This document shows, piece after piece, positions 36,959-45,750 of a stretch of 64,000 nucleotides of DNA. This DNA comes from Desulfatibacillum alkenivorans DSM 16219 (GTDB lineage: Bacteria; Desulfobacterota; Desulfobacteria; Desulfobacterales; Desulfatibacillaceae), in NCBI RefSeq assembly GCF_900142135.1, contig NZ_FQZU01000026.1, positions 22,010 through 86,009 on the forward strand. The letters are read 5' to 3'. Positions within the stretch are counted from its first letter, which is position 1. Each line of letters opens with the position of its first letter. The notes under the pieces are model-generated. The model was not told the DNA's origin. It saw nothing but the letters and a program-made list of their open reading frames with translations, and ran no database searches. Made by a program: the position numbers and the translations under genes.

Positions 36959-38767
36959 CTAATCGTAAAAATACTCCGTCTGCATATCTACGCATAAGCG
37001 GGCCTTTTCCATAAGGCGTTCGGCCAGGCCCTTGATCTTGGAGAGTTCATAATGAAAGTAATATTGCATGGTAAAAATCTTGCCGGTATAGAAATCGGCC
37101 TCCTTTTTTGAAGGCCCTTTTTCCAGCCTGGTTTGGGCGGCGATTCCCTGCAGAAGCCATTGCCAGCCCACTGCGATGCGCCCGAAATACTCCAGGTACA
37201 AGCTGGCGTCGGCCAGGAACACCTCCGGCCCGTCTTCCTGGGCCACGTCAAGCAGATGCATGGTAACCTGCTGCAATTGGTGCATGGCCTCGTCCAACCG
37301 GACGGCGTAGGGCTCCAGGCCCTTTACACCTTTGGCCTCGTCGATGGTTTTTTGGACTTCCTGGTTGTATAACATGGACGCCATGCCGTTTTTCATGAGC
37401 ACTTTGCGGCCTAAAAGGTCCATGGCCTGAATGCCCGTAGCCCCTTCATGAATGGGATGAATCCTGATATCCCGGTAATACTGCTCCAGGGGAAAATCGT
37501 CGCAATACCCGTATCCGCCAAAGCATTGCAGGCCGTTGCTCACGGAAAGGACTCCCATTTCCGAGGGAAAGCTCTTGGCTATGGGGGTTAAAATTTCCAG
37601 CAGCAGATGATATTTTTCCTTGTCTTCTTCATTTTTCGCAACCAGCGCCAGATCGTAATACATGCCGCACTGGGTCAGCAGGGAGAGGGAGCCCTCCACA
37701 ATGGCCCTTTGGAGTAGGAGCATTCTTTTCACGTCGGCATGATTGATGATGGGCGTCTGGGGCTGCGTGGGGTCCTTTTCCGTAATCTTCCGCCCTTGGG
37801 GTCGGTCCCTGGCGTATTCCAGGGAAGCGTAATAGGCCGCCGTGGCGATGCCTGCGGCGCCCAAGCCCACTTCGATCCGGGCTTCGTTCATCATCTGGAA
37901 CATGCATTTCAGCCCTTTATGAGGCTCTCCTATCAGGTAACCGCGGCAGTCGTTTTGCTCTCCGATGCTCAGTTCGGTAAGGGGCATTCCTTTATAGCCC
38001 AGCTTGTGGTAAACGCTTGAGCAGACAATATCGTTGAAAACAAGCGATCCGTCCGCTTCCACCCGTTTTTTCGGAACCACAAAAAGGGATATTCCTTTGG
38101 TCCCGGCCGGCGCTCCGTCAATCCTCGCCAGCATGAGATGGACGATGTTGTCCAGGGCGTTGTGATCCCCGCCTGAGATGAATATTTTGTGTCCCCGGAT
38201 TTTATAATACCCCTCGTCCGTGGGATAGGCGGTGGTGGTTATGTCCGAGAGGGAACTGCCGGCCTGGGGTTCGGTCAGAGCCATGGTTCCCTGCCATTCT
38301 CCTTGAATCAGTTTGCCCAGATAGGTTTCCTGCAACGCCTTATCCCCAAAGGAAATAATCAAATGAGCGGCGCCCGTGTTGGCGTCGGAATACACGCTGG
38401 CGGAATAGTTGGCGGCTGCGAAGATGAACCGGGACATATTGGTGAGCGTCAGGGGAAATTGGTCCCCTCCGTACTCCAGGGGAAAGTTGGATGCAATCCA
38501 ACCCCCCTCGCCGCACTCCTTCATGATTTCTTTTACCTTGGGGTGAACCTTCACCTCGCCGCCCGCCAGCTCCGGAGGAGTGACGTCCATTTCCTCCAAT
38601 ATGGGCCGCATAAGGTTTTTGGCCAATTGGACGGCGGAGGAGATGACCATGTCGAATACCTTATGGTTGTGCTCTTGGTAGTAGTCGAACCGGGTCAGTT
38701 CATCCACGTTAAAGACGTCGTACAATAAAAAGTCAATATTCCTTTTGCTTACGAATTTACTCGCCAT
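36959..38767 (-). CDS. Acyl-CoA dehydrogenase, large (about 600 residue) subfamily
   Basis: 602 residues. The N-terminal extension and GWIASNFPLEYGGDQFPLTL are typical of the DmdC/AidB-like long acyl-CoA dehydrogenases. MALTEPQAGSSLSDITTTA and the stretch around KIRGHKIFISGGDH form the flavin site; RIHPIHEGATGIQAMDLLG contains the likely catalytic Glu; a C-terminal helical domain (about 450-600) completes the subfamily. It oxidises an acyl-CoA to the 2-enoyl-CoA, passing electrons to ETF. Chain length or branching cannot be read. It is the last of three minus-strand genes, 21 bases after a crotonase. Confidence 0.9.
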   Translation of the reverse strand: MASKFVSKRNIDFLLYDVFNVDELTRFDYYQEHNHKVFDMVISSAVQLAKNLMRPILEEMDVTPPELAGGEVKVHPKVKEIMKECGEGGWIASNFPLEYGGDQFPLTLTNMSRFIFAAANYSASVYSDANTGAAHLIISFGDKALQETYLGKLIQGEWQGTMALTEPQAGSSLSDITTTAYPTDEGYYKIRGHKIFISGGDHNALDNIVHLMLARIDGAPAGTKGISLFVVPKKRVEADGSLVFNDIVCSSVYHKLGYKGMPLTELSIGEQNDCRGYLIGEPHKGLKCMFQMMNEARIEVGLGAAGIATAAYYASLEYARDRPQGRKITEKDPTQPQTPIINHADVKRMLLLQRAIVEGSLSLLTQCGMYYDLALVAKNEEDKEKYHLLLEILTPIAKSFPSEMGVLSVSNGLQCFGGYGYCDDFPLEQYYRDIRIHPIHEGATGIQAMDLLGRKVLMKNGMASMLYNQEVQKTIDEAKGVKGLEPYAVRLDEAMHQLQQVTMHLLDVAQEDGPEVFLADASLYLEYFGRIAVGWQWLLQGIAAQTRLEKGPSKKEADFYTGKIFTMQYYFHYELSKIKGLAERLMEKARLCVDMQTEYFYD

Positions 38768-38788
38768 TTTTCCCTCTCGAAAAATTGA

Positions 38789-39541
38789 TTATGCGCCCAG
38801 CTTCATGGACGCGATAAGAAACGACTGGTTCCGGTTTTCCACATGAAGGGCCTGCTCCAAGGAGCCCGCGTTCAGGTTCTGATTGATGGCCTCCTTGGTC
38901 ATTTTTAGCCCCAGGGGATTTTTCGACGCCATCTTTCCGGCAATTTCACAGGCCGTATCAAGAAGGTTCTCCTTTTCGACAATCCGGCTGGCGAAACCCA
39001 GTTGGATCGCTTCCTCTGCGGACATAAAATCGCCGGTCAGCAGAAACTCGTTGGCGCGTCCCGAGCCGATCAGCCTGGGTAGGAAATAGCTGCTGGCCAG
39101 ATCGGCGCCGCCCAACCCGATATTAATATACGCCGCATTAAAGCGGGCCTGGGGGGTGATGATGCGCACGTCCGAAGCCAGGGCGAAGCTGAACCCGGCC
39201 CCGGAGGCGGCCCCGTGAACCGCCGCAATAATCGGCTGGGGGATGCGCCGCATTTTGTAAAACAATCTGGAGGCCAGGGATTGGTGCTTGTATATCAGGG
39301 CAGGAGTGGCCTCAAAGAGCTGGGCCGCGGACTCCTTCATGTCCATGCCGGAGCAAAAGCCTTTCTCGCCGGCCCCCGTGAGGATCAAAACCCGAATGCT
39401 CTCATTGGCTTCCAGGAAGTCGAACAAGGCGTGCAATTCCTCGATCATTTTTTGGTTTAAGGCGTTGACGGTCTTGGGCCTGTTCAGGGTCAAAAGGCCC
39501 ATGTTGTCCTTTTCTTCAAAAAGCAAGGTTTCAAATTCCAT
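38789..39541 (-). CDS. Enoyl-CoA hydratase/isomerase family protein (crotonase fold)
   Basis: 250 residues. LTLNRPKTVNALNQKM starts the fold; KGFCSGMDMKES and HGAASGAGFSFALASDVRI form the two oxyanion-hole segments. At the usual positions of the two hydratase Glu residues I see NIGLGGAD, so the canonical pair is not clearly present and an isomerase or other crotonase reaction is possible. Genes for a second crotonase and an acyl-CoA dehydrogenase flank it in one operon, pointing to degradation of an acyl-CoA. Confidence 0.85.
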   Translation of the reverse strand: MEFETLLFEEKDNMGLLTLNRPKTVNALNQKMIEELHALFDFLEANESIRVLILTGAGEKGFCSGMDMKESAAQLFEATPALIYKHQSLASRLFYKMRRIPQPIIAAVHGAASGAGFSFALASDVRIITPQARFNAAYINIGLGGADLASSYFLPRLIGSGRANEFLLTGDFMSAEEAIQLGFASRIVEKENLLDTACEIAGKMASKNPLGLKMTKEAINQNLNAGSLEQALHVENRNQSFLIASMKLGA

Positions 39542-39597
39542 GGAATTCCTTTCTGTAGCTATATTGAAAATGAGAAATGTGCGTTCATCCTTAGGCC

Positions 39598-40347
39598 TCA
39601 GCCTTTCGCAAAGCCCTGAATGCGGTCCTGCGCGTCGCCGGACGATTGATCGGCGGAGTACTCCCGCTCCAGGCTTTCTTTCATGCTGTCCATTTTATTT
39701 AGGTAGTATAGCCGTTTGTGAGCGGCGTTGGCTTCCTTGCTGTTGGCCATGATTTTGCCGGCCAGGTCCAAAACCGCACTTTTCAATTCCGAGGCCGGAA
39801 CAGCCATGTTCACCAGCCCGATTCCTTCGGCTTCCTTGCCCGTGACCATCTCCCCGGTGTAGGTCATTTCCCGGGCCTTCAGCTCCCCGACCCTTTGGGG
39901 CAGGCGCACGCTCATGCCCCACATGCACCGCAGCCCCCACTTGGTGTGGGTGTCGGCAAACCTGGCGTCCTCGCTGGCCGCCAAAAGGTCGCAGGCCAGG
40001 GCGATCTCCAAGCCGCCGGTCAGGCAGAATCCGTTGATCATGCCGATCACGACGACAGGCGCCGTCTCCATGACGGATTGCAGACGGCGGGCCGGTCCAT
40101 GCAGCCTGGCCTCGATATCCGCCTCCCCAAGGCTCGACGCAGCCTTGAGATCCACTCCTGAACAAAAGGCCCGTCCTGCGCCGGTAATGATAATTACGCC
40201 TGTTGCGGGATTCTGGGCCGCCGCCTCCACGGCATCCGCCATTTCGCACAGCACTTCCGGCGTAAGGGAGTTCAAGGCCTCCGGCCGGTTGATTGTTATT
40301 GTCACGATGCCGTTTTCGGCCTCATACAAAATGGTTTGGTAATCCAT
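39598..40347 (-). CDS. Enoyl-CoA hydratase/isomerase family protein, second copy
   Basis: 249 residues from the ATG at 40347; the longer open frame to 40500 would cover the promoter. ITINRPEALNSLTPEVL, RAFCSGVDLKAASS and NGFCLTGGLEIALACDLL are the crotonase signatures, and KWGLRCMWGMSVRLPQRVG replaces the region that usually carries the catalytic Glu. First gene of the three-gene operon and closest to the sigma-54 promoter at 40466-40481. It is clearly different from its neighbour crotonase, so the two probably catalyse different steps. Confidence 0.86.
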   Translation of the reverse strand: MDYQTILYEAENGIVTITINRPEALNSLTPEVLCEMADAVEAAAQNPATGVIIITGAGRAFCSGVDLKAASSLGEADIEARLHGPARRLQSVMETAPVVVIGMINGFCLTGGLEIALACDLLAASEDARFADTHTKWGLRCMWGMSVRLPQRVGELKAREMTYTGEMVTGKEAEGIGLVNMAVPASELKSAVLDLAGKIMANSKEANAAHKRLYYLNKMDSMKESLEREYSADQSSGDAQDRIQGFAKG

Positions 40348-40465
40348 GTTTCCACCCTCGATTTCCGGTTTTGCGTCTGCGCAGCCGCCCTCAATTACGG
40401 GCGGTGAAAAAAAGATATGGTCAGACTGTTGTATTTCAAAACGCCTCTGCGGCCTCCATTCTTGA

Positions 40466-40481
40466 AGCAAATGGGGCGCCA
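40466..40481 (-). promoter_or_regulatory. Sigma-54 (-24/-12) promoter for the crotonase/acyl-CoA dehydrogenase operon
   Basis: On the minus strand the bases read TGGCGCC, four bases, then TTGCT, close to the consensus TGGCACG-N4-TTGCA with invariant GG and GC at the right spacing. The -12 element lies about 120 bases upstream of the first crotonase. A sigma-54 activator is encoded divergently next door. Confidence 0.7.
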
Positions 40482-40534
40482 AGATGAATATGGATAGCAT
40501 TTCAATAGGTTATCAAAAGGCCTTTCGTTAAAGC

Positions 40535-40597
40535 ATCTTATTTGATATTTTAAATTGCATATAAGATAGAACTAAAGATAAAGTGTCTTATAAGATA
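40535..40597. promoter_or_regulatory. Palindromic sites, probable activator (enhancer) binding region
   Basis: ATCTTAT (40535-40541) and ATAAGAT (40561-40567) form an inverted pair and TCTTATAAGA (40586-40595) is a perfect palindrome with the same half-site. They lie about 55-120 bases upstream of the -24 box and just before the activator's own start, as expected for sites that serve both activation and autoregulation. Confidence 0.5.
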
Positions 40598-40621
40598 ATT
40601 ACCAAGACAAGCCGAGGCGCC

Positions 40622-42172
40622 ATGCACATGGATGAAAACAAATTCTTTCGCGAAGCCACCCTGCGCATCTGCGGTTCCATTGAAATTGAAAAAGCCTTGT
40701 TTGACTGCCTGGATTATTTGAAAAACTTCATCCCGGCGGAGAGCGTCTACCTCCATTTCATTGATTTAAGGGAAAAAACGGGCGTTGTCTACGCCATGGC
40801 GGATGGCGGCGGAGGGCGGCAGTTGAATATCCGGTTCGACTACCCCGCCCCGGTCTGGCGGCTCATCGGAGACGGCTCCGACCTGCCGGAGGAAGTGCTT
40901 CTGGATCGGGCGGATAAGAGTACGCTGGGAAAGCACATGCTTAAAATTGCAGGCCTTTCCGGCATACGCTCCCTGATGATGATGCGCCTGAGCCTGGACA
41001 GCAAGGAGGTGGGGGTTATCGCCTTTGAAGCCAGGGGGGAGAGCCGGTTCAGCCGGGAGCACCTTCACAGGCTCCGATTATTGCAATCGCCCTTCGCCGT
41101 GGCCATCTCCAACAGCCGCAGATATATTGAATTGCTGGAGCTGAAAAACCTCCTGGCGGATGACAACAAATACCTTCAGCAGGAGCTTCTTTCCCAAAAA
41201 AGCGATGAGATTATCGGCGCGGACTTCGGCCTCAAGCACGTGATGCAGCAAGTGAACAAGGTGGCGCCCCTTTCCAGCCCCGTCCTTCTGATGGGGGAGA
41301 CGGGCGTGGGCAAGGAGGTGATCGCCAACGCCATTCACAAGTACTCTTCCAGGCGGAACGAGCCGTTCATCAAGGTGAACTGCGGCGCCATTTCAGAGAC
41401 CCTCATCGACAGCGAGCTTTTCGGCCATGTAAGAGGCGCGTTTACGGGCGCCTTTGAAAACAAACGGGGCCGCTTTGAAAGGGCGCACCGGGGAAGCATT
41501 TTCCTGGACGAAATCGGCGAACTCCCCAAGGCGGCCCAGCTTCGGCTTTTGCGCGTCTTGCAGGAAATGGAGTTTGAACCGGTGGGAAGCGCCAAGACCA
41601 TCAAGGTGGACGCCCGGGTTATCGCCGCCACCAACCGGAACCTGGAGGACATGGCGGCGGAGGGCTTGTTCCGAAAGGATCTTTATTTCAGGCTGAAGGT
41701 GTTTCCCATCTACATTCCTCCCCTTAGGGAGCGGGCTTGCGACATTCCCGCGCTTACCCAGTATTTTATGCACAAAAAGTATCGGGAAATGGGCTTTGCC
41801 GAGTATCCCTCTTTAGCCCCGGGGGCCGTTAAAAGGCTCGAGGCTTATGAATGGCCGGGCAACGTGCGCGAGTTGGAAAACGCGGTGGAAAGAGCCATGA
41901 TCGTCAGCGGCGGCAAGACGCTTCATTTCGACGATTCCGGATTTGAAAAGCCAAGGAGCGTTTGGGAGGAGGCGCCCCGTGACGCCGAGGGCTCCCCTGT
42001 TATGCTTGATGATGTGATATCCAGCCATATCATAAAAATGCTCCACCGAACCAAGGGGAAGATCAACGGAGAGGACGGCGCGGCCCGGGCCATGGGCGTT
42101 AACCCGGCCACCCTGCGGAATAAAATGCGAAAGCTGGGCGTCCCCTTCGGCCGGGGCGTCCAATACAAATAG
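40622..42172 (+). CDS. Sigma-54-dependent activator with GAF sensor domain
   Basis: About 516 residues. A GAF-like domain covers about 15-165, then the AAA+ domain: Walker A GETGVGKEV near 226, the sigma-54 contact loop GAFTGAFENKRGRFERA, Walker B GSIFLDEIGE, and PLRERACDIPAL; the C-terminus carries a Fis-type helix-turn-helix (AARAMGVNPATLRNKMRKLG). All residues for ATP-driven open complex formation are visible. GTG 40583 is in frame, but ATG 40622 has a GAGG ribosome site and avoids the palindromes. Divergent from the beta-oxidation operon, which it probably activates in response to a ligand of the GAF domain. Confidence 0.9.
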   Translation: MHMDENKFFREATLRICGSIEIEKALFDCLDYLKNFIPAESVYLHFIDLREKTGVVYAMADGGGGRQLNIRFDYPAPVWRLIGDGSDLPEEVLLDRADKSTLGKHMLKIAGLSGIRSLMMMRLSLDSKEVGVIAFEARGESRFSREHLHRLRLLQSPFAVAISNSRRYIELLELKNLLADDNKYLQQELLSQKSDEIIGADFGLKHVMQQVNKVAPLSSPVLLMGETGVGKEVIANAIHKYSSRRNEPFIKVNCGAISETLIDSELFGHVRGAFTGAFENKRGRFERAHRGSIFLDEIGELPKAAQLRLLRVLQEMEFEPVGSAKTIKVDARVIAATNRNLEDMAAEGLFRKDLYFRLKVFPIYIPPLRERACDIPALTQYFMHKKYREMGFAEYPSLAPGAVKRLEAYEWPGNVRELENAVERAMIVSGGKTLHFDDSGFEKPRSVWEEAPRDAEGSPVMLDDVISSHIIKMLHRTKGKINGEDGAARAMGVNPATLRNKMRKLGVPFGRGVQYK

Positions 42173-42530
42173 CAAAGCCCTATGAACCATGTGCGCCCAA
42201 GGGCCTCGCCCCCCGCAGGCAGCCAGGTCTGTTTCCTGCGTAGGGGGTTCCCCAAAGAAAAGAACTCTGATGCGTTACAAGTTTAAAGATCTCAGTGGCG
42301 GCGCAATATTTTATCATTTTGAAAACATTGGTATCGACGGCCCCTTTGTGAGAGAATTGGGGACCTAACCAACAAAGCCGCTCCCATATCCGATGTGCGG
42401 TCCGGACCTTTGCCTAAGGGTTGCCCTTACCCGAACAGCCCCTTTTTCGTTTTCCAACCGGGATTGAGCGTTTGATTCTTTGACTAATTGCTTGTTTGGA
42501 AAAATATCCGATTTTTCCTGCTTTTGCTAG
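42173..42530. other. Gene-poor stretch before the second tRNA-Gly
   Basis: No convincing gene. A 32-codon frame at 42270-42368 (MRYKFKDLSGGAIFYHFENI and on) is open, but its ribosome site is weak. The remainder is unremarkable. Confidence 0.4.
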
Positions 42531-42560
42531 TTGACAAACCCGGTTTGTTCTGTGTAAGTA
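42531..42560 (+). promoter_or_regulatory. Promoter of the second tRNA-Gly
   Basis: TTGACA (42531-42536) and TAAGTA (42555-42560), 18 bases apart, identical in boxes and spacing to the promoter at 23243-23272; flanking bases are also largely shared. Confidence 0.6.
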
Positions 42561-42571
42561 AGGGCCGCTGA

Positions 42572-42646
42572 GCGGGAATAACTCAGCGGTAGAGTGCGAC
42601 CTTGCCAAGGTCGAAGTCGCGGGTTCAAATCCCGTTTCCCGCTCCA
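42572..42646 (+). tRNA. tRNA-Gly (GCC), second copy
   Basis: Same as the gene at 23284-23358 except for one base in the D loop (AGCGGT instead of AGTGGT). CCA is encoded. No tRNA-Cys follows this copy. Confidence 0.97.
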
Positions 42647-42659
42647 TCCATGAAAAACA

Positions 42660-42695
42660 AAGGGGCTGATCCCACACGGGGCAGCCCCTTTTTTT
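42660..42695 (+). terminator. Rho-independent terminator after tRNA-Gly
   Basis: Stem AGGGGCTG / CAGCCCCT (42661-42668 and 42682-42689) followed by a run of T residues. Confidence 0.88.
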
Positions 42696-42808
42696 GCGTT
42701 TTTGGCCTTTCCAAGCCCCGCATGGAAATATGAGGAGATGCAGACCGCGGAAGTACATAATCCGAGTGCTCCGTGGTTAAATCTCGGTGTCGAAGGTAAT
42801 GAAGCCGG

Positions 42809-44908
42809 CTAATCCCCGTTGTTCTTTTTGGGATTGATTCCGTAGCGCTGGAGCTTGCGGACCACCGTGGACTGGTTGATTCCCAGGGCCTTGGCCGCCT
42901 TGTGGGTGGAGCCGTGGGTTTCCAGGGCCTGTTGCAGGATCTCCCGCTCCAGACCTTCCAGGGCGCTTTTCAGAGACCCGCCGCCAAGAGCATGGGCCAG
43001 GCCGGATTTGGGGGCGATTCGCAGCTTCTCGGGCAAATCGGCCGGTTCGATCACGTCTCCCTTGGTGACCACCACCATGCGTTCCACCGTGTTTTCCAAT
43101 TCCCGCACGTTCCCGGGCCAGTCGTAGTCGTAGAGGATGTCCAGGACGTCCGGGGCGATTTGCTTGGCGAAGCCGTATTTGCGGTTGTATTTCTCCAGAA
43201 AATGATAAGCGAAGTTGACGATGGCCTCCTTGCGCTCCCGCAGGGGCGGGATGACCACCGGGACCACGTTCAGGCGGAAATAGAGGTCGTTGCGAAAGGC
43301 GCCTTTGTCAACCATTTGGGAAAGGTCCCGGTTGGTGGCCGCCAGGATGCGGATATCCACGTCTATGGAGTGATTGGCGCCCACGCGCATGATTTTTTTA
43401 TCCTGGAGCACGCGCAGGAGCTTGGCCTGGAGGCCCAGGGGCATTTCCCCGATTTCGTCCAGGAAGATGGTTCCGCCGTCCGCGCTTTCGAAAATGCCGG
43501 CCTTGCCCTTGGCCTTGGCGCCGGTGAAGGCGCCGGCCTCGTACCCGAAAAGCTCGGATTCCAACAATTGCTCCGGGATGGCGGCGCAGCTTATTTTGAC
43601 GAAGGGCTTGTCCTTGCGGGGGCTGTTGGAGTGAATCAGGTCCGCGAAAATTTCCTTGCCCACGCCCGATTCTCCCTGGACCAGCACGGTGGCGTCCACC
43701 CTGGCCAGGCGCAAGGCCAGTTCGTGGACCTCCTTCATTTTTTTTGACCGGATGACCACCGAAGGCGCCGCGCCCGCGGATTCCCGCAACTGCTCCAGTT
43801 CGTTTTCATACCGGGTGCGGAGCACTTCCATGCGGCCCAGTTCGTTCTGGAGATTGTATAACTCGGTCACGTCTCGCACATTGGTGACCACCAGGGAGAT
43901 TTCGCCCTGATCGTCGAAGATGGGGGTTCCGGTGACCATGACGGTCTTGCCGGTTTTGACCTTTTGCACCAAAGACTCGCCCTTGCGGTTTTCCAGAACC
44001 CGCATGGAAACCGACTCGTTGAAAAAGCCCCGCTCCACCAACTCGGCCATGGTACGGCCCACCACGTCCTCCCGCCGGATGCCCGTGGTGCGTTCGTAGG
44101 CCTTGTTCACCCGGAGGGTGCGGCCTTCGCCGTCCGTCACGTATATGCCGTCAAAGGAGGACTCGATGATGGCGTCCAACTCCAGGCTGATGCGCCGGGT
44201 GTGCTCCAGTTCGTTGGAGATGGCTTCCAGTTCGGAAATATCCTGGAGCACGGCGGTGGCGCCCACAATCCGGCCGCCCATGAAAATGGGGGTGCGGTTG
44301 GTCATGTACACTTTGCCGCCCAGGCTCACCTTTTGAGTGGATTCCGCTTTTCCCGTGCGGATGATGCGGATAAGCTGGGAGTCCTCAAACAGATCGCCGA
44401 TGGGCTTGCCCAGGATTTCCTCCACGTTTTTGCCCGAAACCTTGGCCAGGGATTGGTTGCAAAAGATGACCAGCCCCTCGGCGTCAATGGCCACCACCGG
44501 GTTGTAAATGGAGTCCAGGAAGATGCTCATCCGCCGCATGACGGACAGGGAGCCTTTATGGATTTGCTCCGAAACCCGGGCCCGGCTGACCACGCCGATG
44601 ATCCTGCCCGACTCCGCAACCAGCCAATAGGCCGGCGAGCCCTCGGCCGTCTCCGGCAGCGATTCGCCGGGCAATACGCGCTGGAAATCCGTGCTGGCGA
44701 ACTCCCTGGCCGGGACCTGGGGCGGCGCCTGGGCGGCCAGGGCCCGGGCGATTTCCCGCAGGGTCAGAATGCCTTGGATGTGATGGGGATCGTCCGCAAC
44801 CAGCAGGTTTTTGCCCGGTGCGTCGGCCAGGATTTCGGCGCAGTCCTGGATGGAGGCGCCGGCGCCCACGATTTGTATATATGCATTGACGAATTCGGAG
44901 AATTTCAT
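42809..44908 (-). CDS. Sigma-54-dependent regulator with CBS pair and PAS domains
   Basis: 699 residues. Residues 1-115 are a CBS-domain pair (GKNLLVADDPHHIQGILTL; IIGVVSRARVSEQIHKG). PAS domains follow at about 125-230 (IYNPVVAIDAEGLVIFCNQS) and 245-350 (SFDGIYVTDGEGRTLRVNKA). The AAA+ part has GESGVGKEIFADLIH, GAFTGAKAKGKAGIFE and GTIFLDEIGEMPLG, and the C-terminus holds a Fis-type helix-turn-helix (KAAKALGINQSTVVRKLQRY). CBS plus PAS suggests sensing of adenine nucleotides or cofactors as well as a small ligand. No neighbour is an obvious target, though TetR and the unknown gene lie divergently upstream. Confidence 0.92.
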   Translation of the reverse strand: MKFSEFVNAYIQIVGAGASIQDCAEILADAPGKNLLVADDPHHIQGILTLREIARALAAQAPPQVPAREFASTDFQRVLPGESLPETAEGSPAYWLVAESGRIIGVVSRARVSEQIHKGSLSVMRRMSIFLDSIYNPVVAIDAEGLVIFCNQSLAKVSGKNVEEILGKPIGDLFEDSQLIRIIRTGKAESTQKVSLGGKVYMTNRTPIFMGGRIVGATAVLQDISELEAISNELEHTRRISLELDAIIESSFDGIYVTDGEGRTLRVNKAYERTTGIRREDVVGRTMAELVERGFFNESVSMRVLENRKGESLVQKVKTGKTVMVTGTPIFDDQGEISLVVTNVRDVTELYNLQNELGRMEVLRTRYENELEQLRESAGAAPSVVIRSKKMKEVHELALRLARVDATVLVQGESGVGKEIFADLIHSNSPRKDKPFVKISCAAIPEQLLESELFGYEAGAFTGAKAKGKAGIFESADGGTIFLDEIGEMPLGLQAKLLRVLQDKKIMRVGANHSIDVDIRILAATNRDLSQMVDKGAFRNDLYFRLNVVPVVIPPLRERKEAIVNFAYHFLEKYNRKYGFAKQIAPDVLDILYDYDWPGNVRELENTVERMVVVTKGDVIEPADLPEKLRIAPKSGLAHALGGGSLKSALEGLEREILQQALETHGSTHKAAKALGINQSTVVRKLQRYGINPKKNNGD

Positions 44909-45020
44909 GATTTTAAAATATCATTGAAAGCGGTATGTTGTCATGGAAACAATCATGACATATTCCTGGGGAAAGATCAAAACCGGGATGGGCCCGGCTT
45001 GAAAAAACACTTGACCAAAA

Positions 45021-45036
45021 GCGAATGATCGTTTAG
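45021..45036. promoter_or_regulatory. Candidate TetR operator in front of the TetR gene
   Basis: GCGAATGATCGTTTAG, 10 bases before the TetR start, shares GAAT(A/G)(A/T)TCGTTTA with the near-palindrome at 45636-45655 downstream of the same gene. Shared sites on both sides of a TetR gene usually mean autoregulation plus control of the next gene. Confidence 0.5.
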
Positions 45037-45045
45037 TTAAGAGCC

Positions 45046-45618
45046 ATGAGAATTAAGGATAGGGATAAGCAGGAAGCGCTGTTTCTGGCTGCCGTCAAGG
45101 TGGTCAATGAAATCGGCTTTGCATCCAGCTCCGTGTCTAAAATCGCCAAGGAGGCGGGCGTCTCTCCGGCCACTTTGTATATTTACCACAAGAACAAGGA
45201 CGACCTGCTGATTTCCACCTATTTGAACATCAAGCGCAAGCTCACGGACGCGGTGTTGGGGGACATGGACGATTCTCTGCCTATCCGGGACGGATTCCGG
45301 CGCGTGTGGCTGAACCTGTTCCGGTTCGCCGGGGATCATCTGGATTATTTCCAATTCGCCGAGCAGTTTTCCAACTCCCCCTATAACGACCAGGTGGATC
45401 AGGACGCCGTGGACGCCATGTACGAGCCCATGGGCAGGCTTATCCGCCGGGGGATCAGGGAAAAGGTGGTCAAGGACATGCACCCGGAGGTCATCAGCTC
45501 CTTTGTGTTCTACCCGGTCATTATTTTATCCAACCCCCGCCTGACCCGGCGGGTGGAGATGACCGAGGCGTTGATTGAGGAAAGTTTTCAACTGGCCTGG
45601 GACGCCATCAAGCTGTAA
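45046..45618 (+). CDS. TetR-family transcriptional regulator
   Basis: 190 residues. The N-terminal helix-turn-helix is typical: ALFLAAVKVVNEIGFASSSV then IAKEAGVSPATLYIYHKNKD. The C-terminal helical ligand domain (about 75-190) is of the TetR_C type seen in fatty-acid or drug regulators, but the ligand is unknown. ATG start has an AAGAG ribosome site. Probable operators lie just before and after it, so it probably represses itself and the following gene at 45751. Confidence 0.92.
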   Translation: MRIKDRDKQEALFLAAVKVVNEIGFASSSVSKIAKEAGVSPATLYIYHKNKDDLLISTYLNIKRKLTDAVLGDMDDSLPIRDGFRRVWLNLFRFAGDHLDYFQFAEQFSNSPYNDQVDQDAVDAMYEPMGRLIRRGIREKVVKDMHPEVISSFVFYPVIILSNPRLTRRVEMTEALIEESFQLAWDAIKL

Positions 45619-45635
45619 TTTTTTTTGCCGCTCTT

Positions 45636-45655
45636 ATAAATGAATATTCGTTTAT
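45636..45655. promoter_or_regulatory. Near-perfect palindrome, candidate TetR operator for the next gene
   Basis: ATAAATGAATATTCGTTTAT has nine of ten bases paired around GAATATTC. It lies about 95 bases upstream of the gene at 45751 and shares its core with the site at 45021-45036. Confidence 0.55.
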
Positions 45656-45750
45656 TATAGATCGGCTGTCCCGCCAAGGCATAGAAAACCGCAGGCCGCC
45701 GTCCTCCCCAGGCGGCCGCCCGGCCTTTAACCCCAAAAAGGAGTGGAATC

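Noticed and set aside
42414..42758. Minus-strand frame across the second tRNA-Gly
   Set aside because: Same tRNA artefact as at 23228-23454.
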